DNA of 64,000 nt from Nymphaea colorata (GCF_008831285.2 NC_045146.1:23021703-23085702), one strand, 5' to 3'; counted from the stretch's first letter, positions 35,192 to 47,779 are shown. The notes: generated by a model from the letters alone, not told the origin. A program made the numbers and translations.

Positions 35192-35311
35192 ACAAACCGG
35201 TCTTAGTTTCATGGATTCCCATATAGGCAAATCGATTTGTTTAGCTACAAACCGGTCTTAATTTGTAGCTACAACCAATGAAACTAAGACCGGTTTGTAG
35301 CTAAACAAATC
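35192..35311. repeat. Three-arm inverted repeat with two alternative hairpins
   Basis: The 27 bases at 35234-35260 pair perfectly with 35285-35311 (24-base loop). The 21 bases at 35192-35212 pair perfectly with 35278-35298, part of the same right arm. All arms share the core AAACCGGTCTTA or its complement, so the two hairpins exclude each other. This could be an inverted duplication, a MITE fragment or a small-RNA foldback. Confidence 0.85.
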
Positions 35312-35632
35312 ATCTACGAGTATCTTGGTTCTTTTCTGGTTCAACTTTAATTCCAAGGACCAAAATTCTTATGGATTTTCAAATTATTTAAAATCCTTTT
35401 TTATTTTTATGGCGAGAAAAACGAAGCACCTGTGGACCACATATAATGGACCTGTTCTCTAAGGAGAAAAGCCACATTAAGTGAGTCCCGACCAACATGC
35501 CCCACCACATCAACACCATGGAGGAGCTGCAAGTACTGCACGCGCCTAACTCAAGACTCGAGTTGGCCTATGAAATAATCTAACTCCACTTTTTTCAGAA
35601 ATACTTACAGTAAACGCGCTCGACTATTTAGC

Positions 35633-35984
35633 ACATTACAAAATCAAACTCAAAGTTTCAAGTTCTTCATGCGACCACCACGTTTCTAAAACGATTTACA
35701 TAGTCATGCTTAATTAGTTTGATCAGGTAAAGAACACACTGAAGTCGTTGAATTAATTAATCTTAAGCAAAATTTATGTTTACCTTTTATAATCAGGGAC
35801 TATCATCGTACATTACAAAATCAAACTCAAACTTTTAAGTTCTTCATGCGACCACCACGTTTCTAAAACGATTCACATAGTCATGCTTAATTAGTTTGAT
35901 CAGGTAAAGAACACACTGAAGTCGTTGAATTAATTAATCTTAAGCAAAATTTATGTTTACCTTTTATAATCAGGGACTATCATC
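35633..35984. repeat. Recent 177-bp tandem duplication
   Basis: 35633-35809 and 35810-35984 are nearly identical, with only a handful of differences (for example AAAGTTTCAAG versus AAACTTTTAAG). The period is 177 bp. The near-identity implies a recent event. Confidence 0.9.
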
Positions 35985-37841
35985 TTCGAATCTGTTGATG
36001 CAGTAATTCTTCCCTCAACCATAGGATGGTGGCCGGCAGATTTTGGATAAAAAAATCGAGGTAAAAAATAGAGGTGTATGTTGCATTTTATATGGAAAGA
36101 AATTGTGAATCAGTTGCCCACTTGATTGGAATTGTGCTGAACTTAAGAGGCTGTTTGAGGACAGAAACAATATGTTATTGTTTCATGCATGTGCCCTATA
36201 AAGTGGGGGCGATTTGTCGAAAACATTTCAAAGTGTCTAATAAACCTAACCAATGTTTGGGCTAGATGCAGTGGACAGTAACATAATGTTACTATTCATA
36301 AACAACCTTAAGAGGTCAATTGGTAGAAAGGACACTTTGTAACAGCCTCAAAGATTGAGGCAGGTTCATTGGACACTAGAACTATCATTCTATAAACTTG
36401 CTCTAACCTTTGTAATAGTTTCATGAGGCACTCGCAAAGCGTTTCTACTATCAAACTACTCTTAATGGGTCGTTTGGCAGAAAGAACACTTTATGGGTGT
36501 CTCATCAATCTGCCTCAAAAATTGAGGAGCTCATATAACAATAGTTCTAGTATTCCATTAAAGTGTGCTAATATTGGACCAGATCCTAAGAACACTCACA
36601 AAGTGTCCCTAACTAGCATTAAAGTGTGATACTTGACCAGGTTTAAGCGGGAATTATCTTATCAATACATAGAAATTTTCTCCCAATAAATGCCTCTATT
36701 GTTCTCGCCTACTCCAAGCAATGCATGGAATGTTTGCAAGCAAAACAAGCTATATTTCAAGTTTACAGCGGCAATGATGAACTGAAATATCCACTTTTTG
36801 CAAAGAACAAATATCCACATTTTGCAAAGACACCACGATGATGCAAAACTTGAAGCATGATTTCTGAATTAAGCTGAAAGGCAAGATGCAGTCTATGAAG
36901 GCACAGTAGAAAGTATCATGTGGTTACCGTTGAAGGTTGGTATTTTCTCTTTTTGGAAGATTTTAATTTTCAGGCGTAATTTCTTTTATAAAGACTGCTT
37001 TTTTGTGATTTTCTCAATAAATGCTACACTTTTATGAGAAATGTCAGGCCTGAATGAACTTCTATTAATTGAGAAACAAAAAAGCTTTAGCTGCAATTCT
37101 CTTTTAGTCCTACCCACTATCTCGAATTACATTTTTTTATCACTTTAGCTTAAAGTTTTTTGTTGTTTTTGTGAAAAATACAGCTCTCATTTGCAAAAAT
37201 AAAAGTGGCCTTTTACTTTAAAGGCAAAAATTTGGCCCAAAAATTAAAATATTCACTTCAGTTTAATAAATTAGGTCACCAGTTCTTTTTTTTTTAATCA
37301 ATGTCAGGTACACAACAATTATCAACCAAGAACAAGCAAGCCTTAAGAAACCTCTTCTTTTTGGCTGCTGGGTTGATCAAGATAAAAGCTAGACTCAATC
37401 AGAGATCTAAATGGGTCAGATATGGTGTTGCAACTTGCAATGTCATGTTTTCAAATGCGCTAAAATATGTTTCTTTCTTTCTTGTATTTCGTCGGTTCAG
37501 CTCTGAACTTATCTATATATTGATACCTCTAGCAAAATTATCTTCACCATGACCTGCACCTAGGTATTCAATCGCAGATACAACAAGTGTCCAATTTTAT
37601 CAATGAACAATGACTTAATTAATTTGCAAAAATATCAGTTGGTTTGGTTAATTAAGCATAGATTCATCCTTAGAAATTAGCCTACCTCCTGGATTATTTT
37701 TATTATCATTAGAACTTAAGAAATTCCATTCCTAGAATTAATGTATCATTTGGTGGACTCCAAATGCCTCTCCCAGTTGGATCGTCCGTAGACAAGCTCT
37801 ATGGACTACTTGAGTAGGAAATAATTCTTGAGTTTTTTTTA

Positions 37842-37842
<1 letters not shown>

Positions 37843-37921
<79 letters not shown>
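37843..37921. repeat. (TA)n microsatellite
   Basis: About 39 TA units, directly left of the foldback element at 37955. Confidence 0.95.
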
Positions 37922-37924
<3 letters not shown>

Positions 37925-37954
37925 TTGAGATTTTTTAGTTTATATATACGAGAA

Positions 37955-38061
37955 GTGAACCAGGCCCTAAGATATATTTGTCAAATGGACAGCTGATCAG
38001 AGCCATCATGTCTTCAGGTCAGCTACCATTTTGACAAATAAAGGCCAGAATCATGGTTCAC
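37955..38061. mobile_element. Foldback MITE-like element
   Basis: The sequence is an imperfect inverted repeat over its whole 107 bp. GTGAACCAGGCC, ATTTGTCAAATGG and CAGCTGATCAG on the left match the complements of GGCCAGAATCATGGTTCAC, CCATTTTGACAAAT and TCAGGTCAGCT on the right. It is flanked by TA tracts (37843-37921 and 38093-38106), so the target duplication cannot be read. Confidence 0.5.
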
Positions 38062-38442
38062 TTTCAGAATCATGGTTCAGTTTCTTTCTCTATATATATA
38101 TATATATTTTTAGGCAGTTTATTTTGTCAAGTCGTGTTCGACCATGGTTACTTTAACGGTGACAATTAGGATAAGCACCCTATTTGAACATAGTCGTCGA
38201 AATTAGGTGTCAAAAATGAAATTAAACTTGTAAGAGCATGGTGGTGTTTCAGTAACATGCTCAATAGCTGAGTGTGCTTTTGTTATTTCTTTTATTACTA
38301 CGAAATGAGACAAAATTTCGAGTTAATCGATTTTGTAATATATTAAATTCCGTGTCGCCGCCACTCTTTGGCGAAAAAGAAGATACAATTCATTAGGGGC
38401 AAGGTTTATCTCTTAACCATGAAAGCCGTCTCATACGATCTT

Positions 38443-38479
<37 letters not shown>

Positions 38480-41400
38480 CCCTCTTCTCTCTGTAGCATT
38501 TAAAATAATCGAACATAAAACTTTTGGCTCTTTACAGTTTTCTCATGATGCTTCACCATCTGTTCCTCTCGTGTTTGTATGCAAGTAAAATCTGGCTATT
38601 GGAGCAAAGTTTCACGTAGGTGGCTTTTATAGATTAGATAAACTGTTCAACCATGAGGGACACTTGGAACATGTGTCCCTTTCGCATGGAGGAACGCATT
38701 CTGCTGCGACCTTGTGTTCTTTTCTACCAAATACCGTCTTTAGTGTTGTTATATTTTAGTTTTTATCTCTGCGTGGAGTTACTTTGAATATATCCCTTGT
38801 AGCTGATCTTTTAAATCAATAGGACCGATATAAATTTATATACATATATATATAAGGACTGGGTCATAATGGGTGGATGGCGTTATTAATGTCAAGTACC
38901 ACTATATTGTTGATGCCACTCCAAGATGTGTAAGCGTGGCTGCATATTTAATTCCATTGAATGGTTTGCATGATCGGTTACCATGGCAGATTGTACTCTA
39001 ATAATATTTTAACAACAATCTGTTCCCAGAATGAACAACAGTTATGCTTGAGTGCATGCGTGTTCTTGTGGAAACGAAATGCACTTAAAGAGTTCTCGTT
39101 TTTTCTTTTTTACAAATGTTTATCAGCCACAGTTATACCCCATAAAACCCACATTAGAGTGAGACAAGTTATCCCAGAATGGATGGAATGATGTAGCTTT
39201 TTCTTTTAATCGTTAGTCTTAAGGTTAGTTTAATTCTTGTATGTCTAGGACAAAATTTTTACGGGCTTGCACCAAGGCAAGATTATAAGCGAACTATATC
39301 TTTCACTAGTTCTTTTAAATTAAGGGAAAGACATTTGTTCTTCTTCCGGTTTTTATAAACCACCTAAAACAAGAGTAAAAATATAATCTTGTATAATCTT
39401 ACAGTTTTCAAGAGGTCTTTCTTCAGACTCGTGAAACAGTACAAATGCAATGGTACATATTACAAAGACAATGGTACTTGTCGGAGATGGTCAAGGCAGA
39501 GTAGTGTCTTTCTCCTTGTCTGGGTTTGTATATATACCACATAATATACCAATACTGGATGGGAAGCCTCAGCAATAAGTCTAATGGGAAGCCCCAGATG
39601 AGAACAACATCAAACACCTCAGGTTGCAAAGCGGCAGGATATATATGGACTTCACTGTAAGGCTTCTAATATATTTTTCAGGTGGTGGTCCACGTGAGAG
39701 GAAGCCACCCACCACACTTAAGCCAGCCAACTATAATATATAGATGGCCAATTATTAGTGTTTCACCAAATTGATATGTAGTTGAAATCGACGGACAACC
39801 ATTAAGTTTATCTTCTATATTCTATTATTTTATCTGGAAACAAGGCATGGCCACATGCATAATTGCATATATTGTGATTCAAAAATGTGCAAGTACCATT
39901 CTTCATGTCATTTTACTTTTCACTTTGCCGTAATAAAATTGAATCACAAATATTATTGATATGTAAGCAGCCAGTTGGAAAAGAAACTGGACCGACAGGA
40001 AGTACATATAACATGAATTATGTTTTTGCCTTCTCAAAATACTCGCGCGTTGAACTTGGCCCGTCTTTCCAAGCAGCTTCTTGTTTAACCGATAAGCAAT
40101 ATGGAATCTAAGTACTTGCATTGTACATCGTGTAGGCCTCACAACACTTAGTAGGGCGCGCGTTACTTTTCTGCGCTTGAAGAAAATTAAAGATACTCGA
40201 ACTACTTTGCTTCAATAATGCAGTGTCGGCCGTCTAATCAACAAAAACATGTACCGTCCTTTTAACCACAGTGAAGAATCTTACCTTTTTCCAGTGAAAG
40301 ATAAAAGAACGGGGGACTTGTAATTACCTCAAACCTACTTGAATTGCATTGCCCATATATCGTACCGGGTCACATTCATAAGTACATAGTACATCAAGAT
40401 GAGTAGACTGACGTACTCGAAAGGATCCAATGCTTATTATATCTACTTCTTTCGAATGTCGTTCAATAATAGAGAAGCTACTTTTAGGGCCATAATTTTA
40501 GCTCTCGGTTACTTTAATCTCGTATGTAGCTGTAGTTGCTAAGTACTATAACTTGTAAGTGAAATCCCCTTGAAAAGAAATATCTTAGTTGGCAATCTGT
40601 CATGCATGTATAGAGCACTTAGTGGGTTCTTGAATCTTATGGGTATTTCATTGTCCTTGCCTATTACATTCTATTGCCTTCCTAATTTTTATAGATTAGA
40701 TTGCTAGATAGCCAGCGTCGATTTATTTCCTCCAAGGGCAATCTTCTTATATGTAAAAAGTATTCCCGTTTCTCTAATTTTATGGTGCTTTTATCATATA
40801 GTACAGGCCTTCTACATACATAAATGTGTACTGTTATATAATAAATGTGACTCGTGTGGATGCGTGTGTGTGTTTATATATATATATATATATAGTCGCT
40901 AGCCTATAATAATGGATTCATCTCTTGATACTCATATACGTTGATCATGACCTGTTGGACTCTTGACAATAATATTCCAGACCCGATATGGGCGCCATCG
41001 GTCTTTCCGGTATCTAAGATATCCAACCAAAACCAGCAAAATATTAAACATGGAAAAGATAGAAGCAGGATACTTTCCCCGACAGTTGCATCAGAACTTG
41101 TATATGGTTGAAATGGAAAGTGGTGGCGGAGTGGACCATGTTGTTTTGGATCTACTGTGAACGAAATCAGACATGGATATCGGAATCCAACGTGATTACA
41201 CATGCTTTTGTTAAGTTTATCCTTCTTCTAGTGACGCCTCAAAAAGTTTGCCATGTACATGCAGCCGGTTACGAGTGTGTTTTTCGGTCGCCGACATGAA
41301 AAAAATACAAAGTAATTTCTTACGTTCTTTTAGATGGATAGAAAGGGAAGAATTTTAATGGATCTAAAGGAAAAAAAAGGAATTGGATAGAAAAATGAAA

Positions 41401-41489
41401 AAAAAAGGGGAAAGAACCTACTATAAAAGCATGTTTTAATAGGAATTAAAAGAAATGAAAAAAAAAACATCAAAAATTATTTTGTTTAA

Positions 41490-41628
41490 TTGTGTAAAGG
41501 AAAAGAAATTATTTAACTTTGTTTACAATAATGTCCTCTAACACCCCTGCTTTAATTTTTTTAGTTGTGTAAAGGAAAAGAAATTATTTAACTTTGTTTA
41601 CAATAATGTCCTCTAACACCCCTGCTTT
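41490..41628. repeat. Two-copy 75-bp tandem repeat at the left edge of the Ty3 element
   Basis: TTGTGTAAAGGAAAAGAAAT starts at 41490 and again at 41565, and the copies stay nearly identical up to ACACCCCTGCTTT. The array stops about 10 bp before the left LTR. Confidence 0.9.
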
Positions 41629-41638
41629 TGATTGTACA

Positions 41639-41819
41639 CGTAATACCCCAAATGTTTAGGAAGATTGTGACGAATCTTCAAGAGTTTATAAAGGGGGGTC
41701 ATTGATGAGAACATTGTTCTAGTTCTTAGCCTTTTTAAGGCTGGAGCCAAAATTGCTAGGAGGTGAGTTGGGATCCGTCGAACCAGGGGCCCGAGCCCAT
41801 GAGTGGGTTGGGTTGTTAC
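41639..41819 (+). repeat. 5' LTR of the Ty3 element
   Basis: About 181 bp, aligned with 50526-50710 over its whole length (GATTGTGA.GAATCTTCAAGAG, CCAAGCCCATGAGTG-type words). It is followed directly by the primer binding site. Confidence 0.7.
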
Positions 41820-42025
41820 TTTGATATCAGAGCACAGTGTCTAGAGTTCTTATCCAATGCCAATGTCCATCACAAGCAGAGGAAATGTCATCCAAGCCTG
41901 TTAGAGAAGGGTGTTTTTTATTTATTATGAATTTTGAGTTTTAAAGTTTTATAGTAGTCTTAACGGATTGCTTTACTTATGAATACAATTGTATATTTTG
42001 TTTTTCCTCCGTGCGGTGTAGTTCA

Positions 42026-43250
42026 ATGGCACGCACTAGAGGAGGGAGTGTTAGTGGAAGAGAGAGAACTCCTCGCAACACCAAGAGTCGGAACGTCGAG
42101 ACTCTTCCTATTGGACCTAGGACGCCTGTTGAAAACATCCAACAACAGCAAGCGTTTATTATGAAAACCTAGCGTATGATTATGGGGTTGATGCATGGAC
42201 GGCGCAGACCGTTCCTTCAGGAGAAACCAGTACAGATACAAACGGGACAACGAATGGTAAGGCAAAGGGCGCAACTCACCAACAGTTTATGAGCTTGCAT
42301 CCCCCAAAGTTTCATGGAAAATGCACTATTCACGATGCAGAAGAGTGGATAAAAGAAACCGAGAAGATCTTTACCACCCTGGACGTGCCTGACAACAAAA
42401 ATGTTCGGTATGGAACTTTTATGCTAAGGAGATGTTGAGGAATGGTGACAGACCCAACGTAAAGTGAAGTTCGCAAATCACGAAGTGACTTGGAAAAAAT
42501 TCAAGCAAGCCTTCACACATGCTTACATCTCAGCCTTCACATAGGAAAAACGCATGCAAGAATTCTTGGAGCTTCAACAAAGGAGTATGAGCCTACACGA
42601 ATATGTCGTCAAATTCAGACACTTGGAAAAGTACTGCCCCCGTGTGTATACTGCTGATACGAACAGAGCAAATAAGTTCATTAGAAGACTTCAAGATGGA
42701 TTGCGGAGCAAAGTAATGGGTAGTCGTCCAAGAGATCTAGACGACGCAATTGACATGGCTACACGTTTCGAAGAAGACTGGAACAGGACGCATGGGACAG
42801 ATAGGAAGAATGAATTCGATCCAAGTCGATGCCAAACATGTTCAAGAGAAGGCACAGTGACAGGGTGAACCAGGAGGACAAATTCAAGAGACAAAGGTCA
42901 TCTTCATTCAGGCAGGACGAGGAATGCCCCAAATGTCATCGCCAGCATTCCGATAAAACATGTTACAGAGATGTCGGGGCATGTCTCTACTGCGGAATGC
43001 AAGGACATTACATTCGTGAGTGCCCAAAGAAGAAAGAGGCTGAGCAAAGGCGTGGTGCAGCCAACCAACCAACAGAGAAAAAGGTAATTGTGAGAGTTTA
43101 CGCGACCACGGTTGAAAATCTGAGATCTACCGACCTGATTGAAGGTACCCTTCTTGTACATTCTCATTCGGTTCATATTCTTTTTTACTCTGGTGCATCA
43201 CATTCTTTTGTTTCTAAGAGATTTGCTGAACTTTTAAAGTTAGAATGAAA
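42026..43250 (+). pseudogene. Ty3 gag and protease remnant
   Basis: The frame starts at ATG 42026 (MARTRGGS) and breaks after about 47 codons. Gag continues in pieces: retrotrans_gag-like helices from about 42554 (LELQQRSMSLHEYVVKF, KFIRRLQDGLRSKV), and a CCHC zinc knuckle at about 42989-43030 (CLYCGMQGHYIREC). A protease segment follows with FYSGASHSFVS, where the catalytic Asp of the usual D-S/T-G triad reads Tyr. Several frameshifts and stops lie between the pieces. Confidence 0.8.
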
Positions 43251-43562
43251 TAATATGCCTTATGAATTGTTAGTTCCTATGTCTATGGGAACAAAGACAC
43301 ATGCAAAACACATTTAGAAAATGTGAAAATAGAAATACATGGACATTTATTACCAGCACAGTTTGTGGTAATAAATATGATGGGGTATGACGTAATCCTA
43401 TGAATGGATTGGTTATACCATCACTATGCGACGATAGATTGCAGAACAAAAAAATTGAAGATTCAGTTGAAGAACACCAAAAGATAGAATTTGAGGTAAA
43501 AACGCCCCAAGATCAAAGAAAGTTAGTTGTCTCAGCAGTTAAGGCAAGGAAGTACGTAGAAA

Positions 43563-44807
43563 ATGGGTGCACTGCCTATTTGCTTAGCCTATTTGCTTAG
43601 CGTGGATGCAATCAATCATAAATTGAAACCCATCAGTGAGGTGCGTACGGTGAAGAACTTCGCAGACGTGTTCTCTGAAGATTTATCTGGATTGCCTCTT
43701 GTACGAGAGGTGGAGTTTGGCATAGAATTGATACAAGAAACTGCACCTATTTCTAAGGCTCCATATAGAATGGCACCATCAGAACTGGAAGAATTAAAGA
43801 AACATATCCAAGATTTAAACAGCAAGGGGTTCATCTGTCCAAGTGTGTCACCTTGGGGAGCACCGGTCCTGTTTGTAAAGAAGAAGGATGGGTCAATGCG
43901 GTTATATATTGACTACCAAATGTTGAATCAGGTTACAATCAAGAACATATATCCATTACCTAGAATCAAAGATTTATTCGATAATAGAAGCAAATGTGTT
44001 TTCTAAGATAGACTTGTGGTCAGGATACCATTAATTGTGAATTAAGGAAGAAGATATTCTCAAAACAGCATTTCGCACATGTTATGAGCATTATGAGTTT
44101 TGAATAATGCCTTTTGGACTCACAAATGCACCAGCAGCTTTTATGGATCTCATGAATCAGATATTTCACGAGTACTTAGACCGATTCGTTATAGTGTTCA
44201 TTGACGATGTGCTAGTGTACTCAAAGTGTGAAGCATCACATGCAGTATATCTCGAGCTGGTGATGAAGATATTGAGACAAAATCAACTATATGCCAAGTA
44301 TTCCAAGTGCGAGTTTTGGCTAGACAAAGTAAATTTCTTGGGGCACATAATCTCGAAGGAGAGAGTATCAGTCGATCCGACCAAAGTTGAAGCTATACAA
44401 CAATGGAATGCGCCAACTAATGAAATAGAAATCAGAAGTTTTCTTGGTTTAGCAGGTTACTACAAGAAGTTCATAAGGATTTCTAAAAAATTGCAACCCC
44501 AATGACTAGATTGTTGCAAAAGGGCGTCAAATTTACATGGACAGAAGATTGTCAGAAGACTTTCCAAACGTTGTAGGACAATTTGACAAACACCCTAATT
44601 CTAACACTGTCAAATGGGAGAAAAGGGTTTGTGGTATATGCTGATGCGTCAGGAACAGGTTATAGAGCCGTGTTTATGCAAAGAGACAAAGTCATAGCAT
44701 ATGCCTCTAGACACCTGAAACCACATGAGAAAAACTATCCAACGCATGATCTGGAATTAGGAGCTGTGATATTTGCACTAAAAATATGGAGGCATTATCT
44801 CTATGAT
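43563..44807 (+). pseudogene. Ty3 reverse transcriptase and 5' part of RNase H
   Basis: RT motifs are clear: [40 protein letters not shown], and the catalytic FIDDVLVYS at about 44197-44223. [10 protein letters not shown] and [12 protein letters not shown] follow. RNase H begins with FVVYADASG (about 44628) and reaches HYLYD at 44807, where a hAT element interrupts it. Stops at about 44030-44040 and 44103 break the frame. Two of them fit CAA-to-TAA and CGA-to-TGA changes, as from methylcytosine decay. Confidence 0.85.
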
Positions 44808-46216
44808 TAGGGCTGCACAACGAGTCGAGCCAACTCGGGCTCCACTCGAACTCGCTCGGAAATACTCGACTCGAGCTCGACTCGTTTATAAACGAGCCGA
44901 GCTCGAGTTCAAACTTATACTCGAAACATTAAACGAGTTGAGAAAACTCGAGTCGTTTATGCTCGGCTCGGCTCGATTACTGAAAATCGTTTTCTTAATT
45001 ATATGAACCGCTTCACCGAGTCACCAAAACCGACTCACCAATTTAGGTTAAACTTTTGTTTATTATGTTTTCACTTTTAACATTTTTGAAACTTTTCCCT
45101 GTCTCTCTCATTTCCACTGCGGCGGGGAAGAGAGAACGACATAGGGGAAGGGTTTCTTCCTCATCACTGCCGTTCTCCCTGCAACTGTGCCGCCCAGAGC
45201 TGCTGGCCATCTGCCGCATGAATTCCCTCTTCTCTAACGAGGTTCCTTCTCTCCACCTCCCTCTCAATGTTTGTTGTGTCTCGAGAACAGAGGCTGGAGT
45301 GCAGCCCCTAGCGCCCCCACCTTCACAGCCATTAACCTCCTCCCTCCTCTCTGTATTGCATCTAGAGAAGACGGGCGTCACAGCCCTTAACCTCCTCTTA
45401 TCTCTCTATCGCATCTGGAGAAGAGGGGGCGTCGCAGCCCCTGATCATCTCTGTCCCCTCCCTACTGTGCCTGGAGCATGGCCGCATCGACTCACCGCCG
45501 CATTCTTTCCTTCTTCGAGCGGCACAAAGGAAAAAAAGAAAGGGGCAAAAGCCCTCTTTCCTTCTTCTTTGCCCTTCTGCGCCCTCTCTCCTCTCTACCA
45601 CCCATGGCACAAGGAAAAAAAGAGAGGGGCAAAACCCCTCTTTCCTTCTTCTTTGCCCTTCCGCGCCCTCTCTCTCTCTCTCTCTCTCTCTCAAACTCCA
45701 TCTCCAATGTGTGTTGAGTTACCTTCGTGAAACCCTAGCCCGCATTTTTACCAGGTTGTTGTTCTGCCGTTCACTTGTGATTGTTGCCCTATGACTTCCA
45801 GCTTTTAGAGCTTCCTTGCTGGGGATGGCATTGGCGTTGGGGTTAGCCTGATAGTTGAACAAGTGGAAGTGGGTGGGTCAGGGTGAAGGTTTTACATGCA
45901 GTCGTTGGAGGGAAGATGGCATCGGCCTGGGAGAAGGATCTGGAGGAACAGTCCGGAAGCCACCAGCTGAGCTCGACGAGCTTCATTGCCTCCTCGACGT
46001 TGGTTCCTTTTATTGAGTTAATCGAGTTAAGGGAGTCGAGTTCGAGCTCGACTCTATTAATAATTGAGTCGAGCTCGAGCTTGTGTCAGGGAGCTTGACT
46101 CGAGTTCGAGTCGAGCTTGACTCGAGTTCGAGTCGAGCTTGAGCTCGGGCTCTATGAGCCAAGTCGAGTTCGAGCTGGGCAAAGCTCGATCTCGACTCGG
46201 CTCGTGTGCAGCCCTA
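44808..46216 (+). mobile_element. Non-autonomous hAT element nested in the Ty3 RNase H
   Basis: The ends are TAGGGCTGCACAACGAG and CTCGTGTGCAGCCCTA, near-perfect terminal inverted repeats. They are flanked by a perfect 8-bp duplication TCTATGAT (44800-44807, 46217-46224), the hAT hallmark. Sub-terminal regions are dense in GAGCTCGAG/CTCGACTCG words in both orientations. The interior is CT-rich with ORFs up to 224 codons (45056-45730) that look low-complexity and show no transposase motif. An 84-bp-offset duplication sits at about 45521-45672. It inserted after the Ty3 element. Confidence 0.9.
45521..45672. repeat. Internal duplication within the nested hAT element
   Basis: GGCACAAAGGAAAAAAAGAA and GGCACAAGGAAAAAAAGAGA each lead into GGGGCAAAA.CCCTCTTTCC and TTCTTTGCCCTTC.GCGCCC, about 84 bp apart. 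The following CT run ends the second copy. Confidence 0.8.
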
Positions 46217-46224
46217 TCTATGAT

Positions 46225-47779
46225 GTGAGATTTGAATTATTTTTTGACCACAAATCTATCAAATATTTGTTCTTACAGAAGGAATTGAATCTAACACAGA
46301 GAAGATGACTGAAATATCTCAAAATTACGACTTTGAGATAAAGTATCATCCAGGAAAGGCTAATGTGGTAGCTGATGCACTCAGCAGAAAAGCGCTTGCT
46401 AAAGCTGGTGGACTGTTAATGCAGACATGAAATTTGGTGGAAGACTTTAAACAATGGCATCCATTACGAAATGATAATGAAAATGTGAAGTGTGCTGGAA
46501 TAATTAGAGATAAATTTCTTAAGGAAATTATTGAGAAACAAAAATAGAGCCCTGAATATGCAAAGTTGATACTTGAGTGTCACAAGAAGGAAGAAACTTC
46601 TTATTCTAAAAATGATGATGAATCTGTATAGTTCAATGATAGATTGTGGGTTCCGAATGATTTAGAGGTGAAAGACAAGCTGCTAGAAGAGGCACACAAA
46701 ACAAGATACACCATACATCCGAGAAGCACCAAGATGTATCAAATTTTAATAATAAACTTTTGGTGGTCAGAAATGAAGAAAGAGATCGCTAAGTTCGTCT
46801 CATGATGTTTGATGTGTCAACAGGTTAATGTAGAACATCAAAAACCGGGTGGCTTGATGCAACGAATATAAATTCCTTAATGGAAATGAAAAGACATCAC
46901 AATGGATTTCATAGTGGAGTTACCACGTACTCGACTACAACACGATGCTATTTGGGTAGTGGTGAACTGTCTAACTAAATCTGTTTCCTATCAAGATTTC
47001 ACAATCACTTGAAAACTGACTGATTTGTATGTTGATGAAATGGTGAGACTTCATGAAATTCCTAAATCAATCGTCTCTTACAGAGATTCAAGATTTAGAT
47101 CCAAGTTATGGGGATGGTTATAGGAAGCGTTGGGAACAAAATTGAAACTGAGTACAGCATTTCATCAGCAAACAGTCTTTAGTCAACTTTGCATATCACC
47201 ATCGTATTGGACCGAGATCGGAAACAACAAGATTGAGGATCCATTGGTAATCCAACATTACACTAACCAAGTCAACATGATTAGAAAGAAAACTTTGGTT
47301 GCTCAGAGTCGACAAAAGAGTTATACAGACTAACGATGACGAGAGCTAGCTTTTGAAGCAGGAGATCATATATTTGTCAAGATATCACCTACCAAAAGTG
47401 TTTTCCGATTCGGAAAGAATGGAAAATTGAGCCCAAGATACATTGGTCCGTTCGAGATTTTGGAGAAAGTTGGAGAGGTTGCTTATCGAATTGCAGTTCC
47501 ACCGTTGTATAGCTATGTTCATCCAGTATTTCACATGTCGATGGTAAGGAAGTACATACTTGATCCTTCGCATGTGATAAACTATGAAGAAATTGATTTG
47601 CAAGAGGATATGACTACACAGAAGGAAAGCCGCTTCGGATCGTAGACCGAAAGGAGTATGTATTGCGAAAGAAGACCATTTCACTAGTTCAAGTGGAATG
47701 GCAACACTATGGCATCAAAGAATGTACGTGAGAGCTAGAAGAGGACATGAGAAAGAGTTATCCCCAATTGTTTCAATAA
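46225..47779 (+). pseudogene. Ty3 RNase H 3' part, integrase and chromodomain-like tail
   Basis: The reading resumes exactly where the hAT duplication ends: FELFFDHKSIKYLF, KYHPGKANVVADALSRKA. The integrase follows with a decayed zinc-finger region (EEAHKTRYTIHP, CLMCQQVN). The first catalytic Asp is seen in TMDFIVELP. The second lies near VSYRDSRF. The catalytic Glu region is missing: TAFHQQT is joined to ISPSYWTEIG, a deletion of roughly 50-60 codons compared with the family. The C-terminal part keeps LSPRYIGPFEILEKVG and a chromodomain-like stretch ending EEDMRKSYPQLFQ. Many in-frame stops are present. Confidence 0.85.

Larger units (their letters stand above)
30150..41489. other. Intergenic repeat-rich stretch
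   Basis: No exon chain or long ORF stands out. Besides the repeats listed separately, there are related fragments at about 31640-31770 and 34850-35000 (GTAGTCGCC and GGCTCCGTCACC-type ends) that look like old MITEs. Words of the type GGTCAATTGGTAGAAAGGACAC recur near 36145, 36310 and 36465. A lone CArG-type site CCAAAAATGG sits at 34552-34561. Confidence 0.4.

Noticed and set aside
45056-45730. 224-codon ORF inside the nested hAT element
   Set aside because: The CT-rich sequence yields Ser/Leu/Pro runs on one strand and Arg/Glu runs on the other; no transposase motifs, and part of it is an internal tandem repeat.
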